Source: Diphasiastrum complanatum | Lineage: Eukaryota > Streptophyta > Lycopodiopsida > Lycopodiales > Lycopodiaceae | Direction of reading: 5' to 3' | DNA length: 64,000 bases | Assembly: GCA_029204225.1 (NCBI GenBank) | Contig: MU831876.1 | Span: forward strand, 1-64,000 | Shown: one piece after another, positions 36,174-48,800 of the stretch | How the letters are laid out: the number at the start of each line of letters is the position of its first letter | Position numbering within the stretch: position 1 is the first letter of the stretch | Notes under the pieces: generated by a model | Seen by the model: the letters and a program-made list of their open reading frames with translations, nothing else | Databases searched by the model: none | Told to the model about the DNA's origin: nothing | Made by a program: the position numbers and the translations under genes

Positions 36174-39100
36174 TTAATGGATGTCGTTGCACATACATTC
36201 ATGACACCTGGGGTGTCGATATATGCTTCTTGCTACAGGTCTCACATCCACTTGGTTACTCTCTTGAATAGTCTTTCTAACTCTTTGCTCAAAATCCTGC
36301 CACTCTATTCTAAAGCTATTTGAGAAGATGCTTGCCAACCGCCTCTTGTTTGGACGGATTGTTGGGAGATGTCCACCACCAAAGTACATACGATGCCCAC
36401 CAACTAATGATGACAACTGACTGCCAGAATCAGTCATGGCAAATATATCTGCTTCCTTGCATACTATGAAGTCCAATGCCGCAAGCTGCAATGACAACCA
36501 CTACATTGAGATGACTCAAACAAACTCTCTTCTGCTAAGATCCCAATAAGTTGACAGTCCATGTAGCAAGAGCTGCCATATTTGGAAACTGAGCTTATAG
36601 ATTTTTTTATCTTGTTTTTTGCAGATGCCAGTAATCAGTATATTGCTGAAGTACATTTCACTGTATGTTGATTAAAAAAGACTCAAAAGAGTGTTCTAAT
36701 ATTAAGTTTCTTGAAATTGCTTTCGATCCAAGCTTCTCTAGAAAAGACTCGAGCATTCCAACATTACGTTTCTTGAAATTGCTTCTGATCCAAGCTTCTC
36801 TATATCGATCTCATGTTTCACAACTGATTATCTCTAATTGCTTTATAAAAACAGAGATCTTTGAGAGACATTGCTGTGCTTAAGCCACCTAAGGCCTTGG
36901 TGAGACAAGATTATATAGAAACGTTATGGATGTCACTGCTTGAACTAGTAAGAAACAAACAGTAATCAATAATGATGAGTAAGAACAACCTCACCTACAA
37001 AAACGAGTTATTAGTAAGTAAACCAAGCAGGATGTATAACTCTGGGTTAGTGAAATCTCAAAACTCCTTGGAAAACTAAATGATAACTGAGAAGCTGATT
37101 ACGATCAGCCCTGATGAATACCAGAAAATATTTGCCAACAAAAGGGCATGTATGACAATGGAAAAAAAATCTACAGTTACTGACAGCAGAGCACACTGAA
37201 ACACCATGTTGAATTAGAAAGATCACTACGTTAGAATCAAATCACACAGGAACCCCCTTTCACTAGCTACAGCATGTAATTTTTGTGGAGAACGAGCTTA
37301 GAACCGCAAGATGCAACCAACTAGGATAAGTCCATTCTTTGCCTAGCTTTAAGAAAATAATACTGGAACAGGTGAGCTTCTTGAAACAAAAACCTTAATG
37401 CAACAACTTTTGTATGAACGTAAGGGTTCCATGCTTATGCACCTGAGAGGAATGATTTGCAAAGACAGCCATTTCTTCCGACAAGAGCAGGTCTTCCTTT
37501 GTAATTACATTGGGAAACAAATTGATGAGAGCAACCATCCTAGCTTGACCACCATAGATATGAGCCCCAGCCAAAAATATTCTTGTTCCTCGTTTGAGCC
37601 CAAGAGCTGAAAGCATCAAGACTGTCTCTTCTGGTGTTAAGGGACACCTCCCTAGTTCTCTCAATGTGGCTGCCGGCTGCAGTCTGCAGATCAAAACGAC
37701 CCAGATCCCATTAATTCAACAAAATAAAGTTGTCAGAATAACAAACCTTGAGCTAGGCTAAACAGTTTGAATAAATCCCATGAGGAAAAGAGCACTTACT
37801 CTAATAATGATAAGTTGTGCAAAGAATGAAACTAGTGACCCCTTTCATTTCCTATTGATGGAAAATATAGTGATCTTCTAATATGAAACTCCATACCAAA
37901 AAAAAAAAGCACCGACTACCAATTTGGGAAGAGAAGCAATAGAATCTATCACGTTAAAAATAGAGGTTGCTAGAAGCCAGATAACATTAGTGAAGTGCAT
38001 GAAAACATAAGAAAAACTGACAAAAGGATAACATTAAGAGCTTCAAGCAAAGTTTCTGACAGATTTATCCTCGATCTGCAATCTGCAAAATTTTCCTACG
38101 CCTTCCATAAAAAGTAGATCACTGCACTCTATACTACAAGCCTCGATAAACAATCCAAAAGAGAGCTTTGCTCTAGTCTAAGCACTGCTCCTTAGCATCT
38201 TAACAGTTCTTGCATGTCCTTCAAGAAAACAGTTGCAGCTTTCACCTCAAAATACATCCCCACTCACCAAGAAACGAGATTGGATTCCCTAAATAGCATA
38301 AATGGACAATAAAAATTCCAAAAATGCTAACCATCATATCCTCCAAGATATGAGTCAATCGCTCGTTTTTCCTATTTGATCACAAATGATCCACTATGTT
38401 CAGACTCAATACTTCTTCCAGACTTTCAAAGGAAGGTTACCAACATTGTACAGTGAGCAATTCATACCATCTAAAACTTCAGAAAGATATGTTCTAGCTT
38501 AGGCATTTACGTAGCGTTTTGATTACCTGCTAAACTTGCTTAATCAATTCGCATCTACCCAAGTGATATCACAGCCTCTTGCTGGATTTTTGACTCTATA
38601 CATAGTATAAAGTGTATCCCACGCACTTTTAGATGTCTTACAAGACCTAATATGAGGTAAGATAGATCTTTTCACAGCAAGAGCAACCATAGAATGTGCT
38701 TGTGCATCCCTTCTATCCCACTTCTTTTGTTCTTCCGAAGATGGAGAAGATGATGTTGATGATAATGACCCACGCGGTGTAGGAGGTGCCAAAGACGGAG
38801 GCCTTTCCTCATCACCATTCCCACAGCCCTTTCGCTATGAGAAGATTCTTCATCATCTAACTCCACAAGGAGTAGTTTGTGCCATCCAACCGATCTTCAC
38901 TAAACAAAGAACCGATAGCTTCCGATTCTTTAGCCATTACCTTCAACAGAATTTCAGCTTGTAGTAGATAGGAAAGAGAAGCCTTTCCACAACCAAATCT
39001 ACTCAAAAAATTTGCAACAAACAAAGAGCTAAAAGTAGGAGCACAAGATGTCTTTCAATCTGCAACCAAAGTGCCCAAAAGATAATGGAGAGATGGTTGT

Positions 39101-39738
39101 TTTCTGCACAAAAAAAACCAGCTTCTTGAAAATTAGGTTAGCTTCGATTGAAGCCTACACCGATATCTAATTAGGAAGCCAAATAGTGTAATCAACACAC
39201 ACTTCAATAGGGCTGTTGAAAGCGCCCTACTACTTGCTGAGAATCTGCAAATTTCCATCCACAAGTTGACCTAACCCTGAATAGGGTTTGCTGAATTTTG
39301 GGCGCCCTCCTACACAAATGCAAACCTAAAAACAAAAACAGCAAGATAAGGAGACACCACAACCAAAAATCAGTAGCGGATTTTTGGGCGCCCTCCTCCA
39401 AACAAAACTTGCTGAAAACTGGTTGCATAAAAATCAGATTTGAGATTCTGATTTTGGGTGCCACAAATTGCTCCTCCAATATCTCTGATGGGCGCCCTCC
39501 TTCAACTTGAAAAGAGAGACAAAAGCTGATCCAAACTCCACTCGGAAAGATCAGCAGGATGCTGAAATTTCACAACAAAAAGCAGAGAAGCTCCTCTTTT
39601 GGTAGGGCACCAGCATACTAGCTTGCTGCAGATCCGGTAGCTCTGATACCATGTAGGAAAGCAAGAGTCAAGTCACCAAGATCTAGTTATCAATCAATCT
39701 CCACAAAAAACAAGAGAGAAGAGGCTGGGCGCCCAACT

Positions 39739-39801
<63 letters not shown>

Positions 39802-42800
39802 AGAGAGAGAAAACAACAACAAGAGCAATGGAGAGCAATGCTTAGCCAAACTATTAAATGGAATACACAATGAGCATCTAAGTACTCTACCTGGATGTGG
39901 CCAAATGCCACCAAACCCTAAGGTTAACCACTTACTAATGTAGGGCACCCCCAAAAGTCGATAGGGCCCCTAAACAAAATTAGACCCCTAAGGACCCACG
40001 AGTCAGTACATGACCAAAATTGGGTCCAGCTGAACTTAAGACAAACTTAAGATGGCCTAAATAACTAAATACCCATGGTTACACAAATCTTGACCTTTTG
40101 GGTCAAAGTAACCTATGGATTAACTTTAGCATAGTCATTTATTTCTAACAGTGCTGAGTGCCAGGTGCAATCCTGTATGGATGGGAGCGGTCTATATAAT
40201 GATTCATGAGTCTCTGCCAACAAAAGGATATCACATTTCAGCATGAAAGAATGGAAATCGCCTGCTGAAGAAGATGATAGTATGTCATTACAATTCCAAA
40301 AACCAATCTGTAAAGGCTGAGGGGATCTCAAGCTGCTCCTTTGCCCGGGAAGCCCCGAATCCCTATTGAGAAATTTTATCAAAAAATTTTGGTTTGCCTT
40401 CAATGAAAACCACCTGCTGATTTCTTACTGCATGTTGAACTGAGCTTGAAGATTCGACCTTACCATCGTTTTTGAGACGCACTGCCCATGTCTTCGTTTC
40501 TTCCACTTGTTTCTCAAGGCTGGATATTTTGTTCGACGTCTCCTCCAATACATGCTTCTGAGGGATATGTTCCGCAATCTATTACTTAAGATATACATTT
40601 TCTTGTTCAAGTTGTTCAAGAGAGGATGTGTCTTTTCTCTTCATTACAGTTTCGGCTATGAATCGGTCAGCATGGTTCAATATGGTCATTATGATTTTGC
40701 AACGTGTCAGTATGGTTCCTTATGATTTCATTTCGTTTGGTTGTGATCTCAGATGGAGAGAGAAAGAAAGAAAGAAAGAAAGATTTTATTAATGTCCTTG
40801 AATACCCTAAGGTACATAGGACTAAGAAAAGGTACATGTCAAGTGTGCACATAGGAGCTTAAAGCTCAATCATCTATAAAAACTAAATAACTGCAAATAC
40901 AATGCATAAAGACAGCTGGCCCAGTCAGGATCCAATAGCCTGGAATCATATATCACGATGCCCATCAGCATGAAAGAAATGGTGGATGGTATGCTGTGAG
41001 GGTGTGATTAGATGTGCCCTGGACCTCTGTCGCCGGATAGGCCGTCGGTGTCGTCTCTGCTGCCGTGGCGCTCTGGGCTGTGATCTAATAACTGACTGTC
41101 TCTCTGGCCGTCGACATGGTCTCTAATGCCGGTGTACGAAGGAGTCGGGAATCTCTGCCTCTCCATCTGAGTCGCTGCCTATGGGTACCTCGGATCTCTG
41201 TCTCCGACGGGATATGCACTCATCAATGCTCAGCTGTGTCAGGAAATGTGTACCATCTAGTCTCCTCCTCCTCAGGTCTGACATCTCTCGGATCATAAGT
41301 GCGACACATCTAGGGTCCTCATACGATATCAAGGTAGAAAGTGTAACTGGGTGCTCTCTGAACAAGCAGTAGTACCGCCCCCGTATCTCATAGTAGGCTG
41401 GACATCTGAAGAGGAAATGTGACTCGTCCTCAGTCTCATGCATAACACACATACTACAGAGCCGGTCCTCTCGTGGGGTGCCACTGTATCTGCCAGTCTC
41501 GATAGCCAGCTGATGTGAAGAAACCCGAAACTGACCCATCGCTATCCGCAGACTATGTGATGTACTCCTCAGCAAATAACCAGATACTATGGGGCAGCCA
41601 GCCGGATCAAGAGATAGAAAGTGTGTACGATAAAATTCACTCTTGGTCCCCAATGGGCCCTGCCAAGTGGTATGAAGATATGATCTGTAAAGGAGGCCTC
41701 TGATGTACTGGTGGGTGCCCGCAGGTAGATCACTAATCTGGATACCCAATGTGGAGAGGAGACGGCAAGCCTGGGAGTACCATGAGAAAAGGTGTCCCTC
41801 TGAGTGTAGGCGCCGGGATGGAGATAAAGCTGCAACTACATAATGTGTACCCCCGTCCTGAAGATCCTCTACCCTCTGTATGAATGTCACAATATGGAAT
41901 AAGGCCTCAATCTGAATGGGGGGGACCGCGAACTCCGCCAAGATAATCTGGTGTGGTACTGAGGGCTTAGCCCATATCATCCGTGAGAGCAAACGAATCT
42001 GGAGCCGGGAGATATATGCCCAATCAGTAGCTGTCAGACCCGTACTCCATGTCTCGGAAGCATACATAGCTGAGGGCACAACCATAGTGTCAAAGAGCTG
42101 ACACTTACTAGTCGCATCTCTGATGTGTGAGCGGAAACATAGTCTCTCCAAATCTATCAGTGAGGCATAGCCCTTCCGTACCCGTGAAATAGCTGCGTGT
42201 CTCATGCTGAACGTAGGCCCCGAGAATAGTACTCCTAGATATGTATAGGAATCAACAACCTCTAGGGGATGACCATCCCATAGAAGCTCCTGCCGCATCA
42301 TGAAAGACCTAGAGGTGTTGAACACCATAACCTTAGTTTTGGCCACATTCACCGACAAACCCCACCGTGTGTAGAAAGAAAGAAGAGCATCTAAGTGTCG
42401 CTGCAAGCCCTCTCTCGTCCATGAAAGCAAAACCACATCATCAGCATAAAGGAGAATAGCAATAATGAGGTCGCCCAATGTACAACCCTCCCCTCCATCA
42501 CTCTGTATAACATGCTCTAGCTCGTCAATGTAAAGACCAAAAAGTGTAGGAGAGAGTGGACATCCCTGTTTGACACCAATAGTACTGACCACCTCCGGTG
42601 AAATAACTCCTGATAGTCGGACCCTGCCAATAACTCGCCTGTACAATGCTACTACCGCCTGTATAGTATCCTCCTGAAAGCCCCGATCATGAAGTCTCTG
42701 TATCAATAAATGCCTAGGCACGGAGTCAAATGCCTTGCGAAAATCCACAAAGCAGCAGTATACGTGCTCCCTCTTGGCCTTAGCCTCCTCAATGATGGAC

Positions 42801-45800
42801 CTCAAAGTGAAGATATGATCCAATGTAGTATATCCTGGTCTGAAACCCGCCTGTCCAATGGCATGGAGTGATCTAGCATCCATCTCTGTACTGATCTCTG
42901 ACTGTAGGATAGAACCATATACTTTAGCGAATAGATGACTGATCATAATGGTGCGGTAGTTGTCAACTTTCATGGGGTCCCCGCCTTTGTGGATAGGGTG
43001 AATGAGGTTTGTGGACCATGGAGAGGGAAAATCAGAGGTGACAGCTCGGTTGAATAGGATGGAGAGAAAGGGTGAGAGGATGTCGGGAGCATACTTTAGA
43101 AGTTCAGCCTCTAGCTCATCAATGTCTTTGGCTTTATGGGAATGGAGTCGTGTGATGGCCTTTTCTATAAGTTCGTTAGTGAATATGGCAGAAGTATCCG
43201 TGAGACAGGAGGTGGGAAGAGGAGGGGTATCTGGGATGGTGTACAATGATGTGGCATATGCGACCCAAGTGCTGAGGTCTGTGATCCGTGGTGGGGGTGA
43301 CAGTGGAAGGAACCTCTTCCAAAATGAACCTGAGGAAGAACTAAAGAGGAGATCCATCAGTTTCTTACCCTGACCAATCTCGTATGCGATTTTCTTTTTT
43401 TTGGTGGTTCTGCGGTAGACACGAGATATGGTTTTGGTCAGATGAGGAAGATGGGAGCAAGCATATATGAGGTTCTGATGTAGCTGGATGCATTCCTGAT
43501 CATACCAGGGGTTATAGGGTCTATGACGTTGCTGGTCTTTGGGCCGTGGGGATGGAAAGGCAATGGAAGCTGCAGTATGGATGGTCTGGACAAGAAAGAG
43601 GGACTGCTCCTCTAAAGTATGCTCATATGGGAAATAGGTAAGGAGATCGGAGAGGGCTTCTCTGTATAGTGGTGTGTGATGTGAAGTGTAGCGGTAGGTG
43701 GGTTTAGCTGTAGGGGTCGAAGAGAAAATAGGTGTGATGTGGAGATGACCGACAGAGAGTGAGAGATATGAATGATCAGAAAGAGTGGTGCGGTGTACAG
43801 AGAAGGATGAAATGAAGTGAAGGAGAAGCGGTGAACCCATGAAATAGTCGACGACGCTATGTCCTCCACTATGTGGGAAGCAAGTGTAGTCACCAGAGCC
43901 TAACAGCTGAAGAAGGCCATTATAAATGGCCAGTCCATGAGCCTCACCCAACTGAAGCATCTGCTCGCCATATGATGTGACTGGACCCGCTGCATCCACC
44001 GATCGCCGTATAAGACCAAGATCATCCCAATCAAGTGCATGTATCCGCTGTGGGTCATCTGCTGCTCTGTGAAATTCCGTTTGCCTAGACCCAGTCCTGG
44101 CATTGAAGTCCCCCGCTAGAAGAATATATCCTCGATCCTCATATCTGATAATGTCCGATGAAATGTCCATGAAAGGTGACTCCTCCTCTGAGGTGAAAGC
44201 TGATGTCTCTGGAGGGAAATAACAAATAGCCAAGAATATGTCACGATCTAACTCCATCAACCTGTGGTCCAACCTGATCCAGATATAGCGAGCCTGCTCG
44301 TCAGTGTATAGTAGCTCGACCCATGGCTGGAGAGAGTCTCGAAATAAGCAAGCAACACCACCTGAACCGCGACTAGTCAGTGCCCTCGTCTTCCCTCTGC
44401 AAGTAGAAAGCCAGCAAAATCCCTCAATGCAAGGAAGTCCTCTCTCAGGACTCTCATGTGTCTCAGTAAGTATAAGGATATCCCCTGTAGTACAAAAATC
44501 TCTAAAGTCTCCTGCTGTAGCTGAAGAATGGATACCATTGCAGTTCCATAAACTTAACCGCAATGCTTTTGTGAGGGCCCCCGAACCGCGCCTAAGTCCG
44601 GGGGGCCCAAATCCCTATGCCTCAGATTTTTGGGGGTCAATGTATCGGGCATCAAAAAAACAAAAATAAAAATAAAAACGTTTCTGAGAAACGCTGGTGA
44701 AATCCAGAAACACGTTTCTAGAAACGCAATGCAACTATGCTTCAAAGACAGTAACATATACATATTCCATCAAAGCTAGCAATTGTGGTTTGCCCATAAA
44801 AACTTTTCACACCATTTAGATGAAAACAGATACCAAAGCACAAGATGCTATTAACGATACTTACTAATATATGTGTTTACAATACCTATTACCAGCATAT
44901 CTAAGAGAGTACCACATCTTAATTTTATACACTAGGGAAAAGGATGGAATGATCTTACTTCCCGTCCTGCTCAAGTTGTGCCAGTAATGGAAAATGAATT
45001 TTTCTGTAAGCTTGCAACTCCTCTCTTTCAGCTTCTCCACCACCAAAGTCGCACATTGAATATGCAACCATATCAGTTTCAAACCTAAGATGCAAAGCCA
45101 AGAACTTGACAGAGCTTTGGTTCTGCTCAGTGTAGAGTTCCTTCGAATTAGCTCCAATTGACAAATTTTCCGGTTCCAAATGCTTTCCTATCTGACTGCT
45201 CATTTTCTCAATCAGAGCATGGCTGCCTGCAGCAGAAAACAGCTCGTTCTCAGCAGGCCCCAAACCAAGGCTCTTGCTTCGCATTCTTCTCACTAATATG
45301 TTTCCCATGCTTTGCAGCTTAGGGACGAACCTTAACGCATGAAAATTACATCGACATCTTAGTCTCTGCAAGAAGAAACAAACAAGGATCAGTAGAAACA
45401 CTCGCTGCCAGACCATTTAGATCCATTGAAATGCCTGCTGTGATGATTAAGGAAAGTTGGTTTGTAAAAAGTAACAACAACATCACCCATACCGCAGTCA
45501 GAGAAGCTTCACAGGAATCCAAGACAGCCATCAATTGGCACTTGTTATGTAAAAATTCAGAAATTTAAGAAAGATCAGAAAGAATTCTTGCAAACAAATT
45601 TACTTTCAAATGATTTTCTCTACTGAAATTGGTACTGAGGATGAGATGTGATTGGGTGTAGACATAAATTGAGTATCTACAATAGGGCACTATACACAAA
45701 GTAATAAGCAAAAGGGCACACACGAGAGATCAATCTCATAACTTCACATTTGGGGCTCCTGCTGACCCATATATGCTCCATTTGAATTATGATCAATAGA

Positions 45801-48800
45801 CAGGCCTATTATTACTTATTTAGACCAAACAATCAATACCTTTTACTATTAGCAGGCAAAATACTCTTCATCAACAGTTGATAACACGGTTCTAAGTTGA
45901 GTCATGTGCTCCACAACTCCCTTACTATATATCAGAATGCATCGAACAAGGTTGAGAACAAAGTTACCTATATGAGGTCTAAGCACATCATTTATTAAAA
46001 ACGTGGATGTTGTTACGTGGAGGTCTTGGAGTCCCTTTTTAAAATCGATAAAAAAACTTGTTTCTAATGCTAGAAACAAGAAACTAAATAGTAAACTTTT
46101 CACTATGGCAAAGAAAATGGATACTAGATTGAATTTAGAGTTTCTAGGGGTAGATACATAAGATAAAATTTCTAAAGTGATTTCATGGTAAATGGAAATT
46201 TAGGTACACTGCAAAAATGAGTGACAGCAACATATAAGAAGATTTGAAGCAAACGTTGCATCTCAATAGTACAGGCGAAAACACATTAAATGTTATGTTT
46301 AGAAATTAGGACAGTGCCCAAATAGAACAGAGTCCAGACAATATCTGAACAATAATGCCAAACAAAAGAAGCAAGAACTACATTCCTACTTTCCCATTGT
46401 TCAATGTATGAATACATGATAGAGCCCTTGCAGATTTTACACAATCAGCCACCCTTCTCCCCACAATTTTTAGAAAGTTCCTTGATCCCTAGTGTGCCTG
46501 TCTTTCTTTGATGTGTATCACAATTTGTTTTGCATGTTCCCTCATCTCAATAAGGGTATGAAAAAGAACAGATTTTCTGCATCTGCACCAGAATGGTAGA
46601 AGCATTCTGGCTTTCTAGCATAGTTACCAAAATACTCCATATTTTATTGAATACTCCATTGCAACCCTTTCAGGAGCCGTACATATTGAATACACATATT
46701 TTACATTTTCTAGCTGGAATACGGGTGAATACGCCATTCTGAAACGAATATAGCAGCATTTGGGCTGTATTCTAGCCGTAATCACATTTTCTAGGCTAAA
46801 ATCCACTAATCAAAATTTGTTTAGCATGTATGTGTATTTAGAAATTTGAATATTTTGATGATGTGGCATATTCATCCATATGCGTATTCAAAAAATCAGT
46901 ACGACTTTCCGTTTTCAGGGTGCCATATTGAAAACGATTTTGTGTTCTGGTAACTATGCCTTGAAGTTGAAGATCCTTCTCCGTTTAGATGAGTTAGGTA
47001 CTAGAACGAAACAATTTGGACAATGCAAGGAAGCCCTAATTATTTTGTACATCTAAGGTGGTATACAAGTAGATTCACAAACAATAATTGATTCATCTAC
47101 TAAAGAACAGTTCCTTACATAAATATTGTGTCCCTGAGTTTCACAGAGCCATATAGAATTGATGTCTGATTTCCTGTGGACATGATGAAGCCAAATGAAA
47201 TAGATGAAAATTGAGCAATCAAATTTGGGGGACAATCGCTTCATCCCTCCTTGGTCATGTTATATCTAAGTTGATACAGATCCACTAATATGAAACACGC
47301 TGAAGTAGCAAACAGGGGAGGGAACACCCATTAAAAAATCTGAAAGCATACTCAAGGGTAAGGAGCTGCAATAATGTATGAATGAAACTGTGTCCATGCA
47401 TTACTTTTTATAACATCTGACAAAGAAAAAGAAGAGTAAACTTTTTGACTTTAGTTTTTTATTGTGAATTGTTTTGGTTGAAGTGTTACCTGTACTTCAA
47501 ATGGTATAGGATCAAAAGAAAGTCGGTTTCCAAACCCCAAGAAATGTACCACACGGTTACGCAGGAGTATAGGTAAGATGTTTGTCAGAAAATAACTTGG
47601 CTTTGATTCCTTGGGCACTTCCATGTCAGTTACCTGAAAGAAAACCAACTACTTTTAAGAAAACCTTGAAAGCTAAGATTTCAAAACATATATACTTCAC
47701 ATAAAATTGCAACCTACCTTCAAAATGCCAGGTCATTGTTAAAAAGTGAATCGGAAGTAAGTGATCAAGAAGCTAGGACAATGCCAATTTGTGCTTTGCT
47801 GGAAGAGAGGAGCATGCTAACTAAGTCTCTCAATCAGGAAGGAAACCAAGTTCCAGAACTAAAGAAAGAAAATTGCTCTGGAAATTAAGAAACACAGTTT
47901 ACGTTGATTGCAAGGGTTGGCATCAATAGCTGTTTATCGTTCAAATAGTCCAATCACCATCTTTTAAAGATAAATAGTGTATTTTCTAGCTATAGCTTTG
48001 CAACTGTCAAATAGAGCACTGAGCACAAGATGAAAAAGATTTGTTTGTCCTCAGGTCCAACACCATGAAAAAAAAGTGCTTGCAGATAAAAAGTTAGCCT
48101 TGAAATATTCCAGTTGATTCAAAGCACATAAGGATGAATCAGTGAAATGTATAAGCTGTCGAACATGAAGAACAATGGTATGATTTAATGAGCAAATGGG
48201 ACTTGTGAACCCACGCTGGAACTAAAAGGTCAAAAACAAACCTTTAACAAGCAAATCAGGAGAGTTTATACTTTCGCTTAAAAGATTTATGAAGCAAGCA
48301 GACTATCACAAGTATAAAGTTTTTGGGCAGACAGCAACCCATAGAGAATGTGTAAATTAGATAGACAGTAAGTAATGAGACATATCTAAAAGAGAAATGG
48401 GGCTCAAGAATGTAAACAGCTCTAAAACAAGTATAATTTTTCTAGAGAGAAATTGATTGTTGGAAGGGCATTATGCCTGTTCATGTATTCAAAAAGTGTG
48501 AAATTCTCTCCTTTCTATTGACGTTTAACAGCTGATAACTCCCATGATGAGACTTATCTCTAGAAGCACATATAAATCTTAGTTTCAAATAAGTATTAAG
48601 AATGTGACCAAGTATCGGGTGAGAATTTCAAATTTGGTTTGCCTAAGAATAACCCTAAGATGTTAACTTTGAGGCTTTACTGACACAACTCCTAGCTTTT
48701 AGTCTGAATCATTACACCCAAGCTCATTCATTCGCATAAAGTTAGGCCCTTACTAAGCTACCAATTGCATCCAGATTCAACGACTGCAGCTCAACGGGCA

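Noticed and set aside
43002-43373. Plus-strand ORF of 123 codons
   Set aside because: It is antisense to the intact LINE ORF2, and the same antisense frame appears in the second LINE copy (55670-55897), as expected of a shadow.
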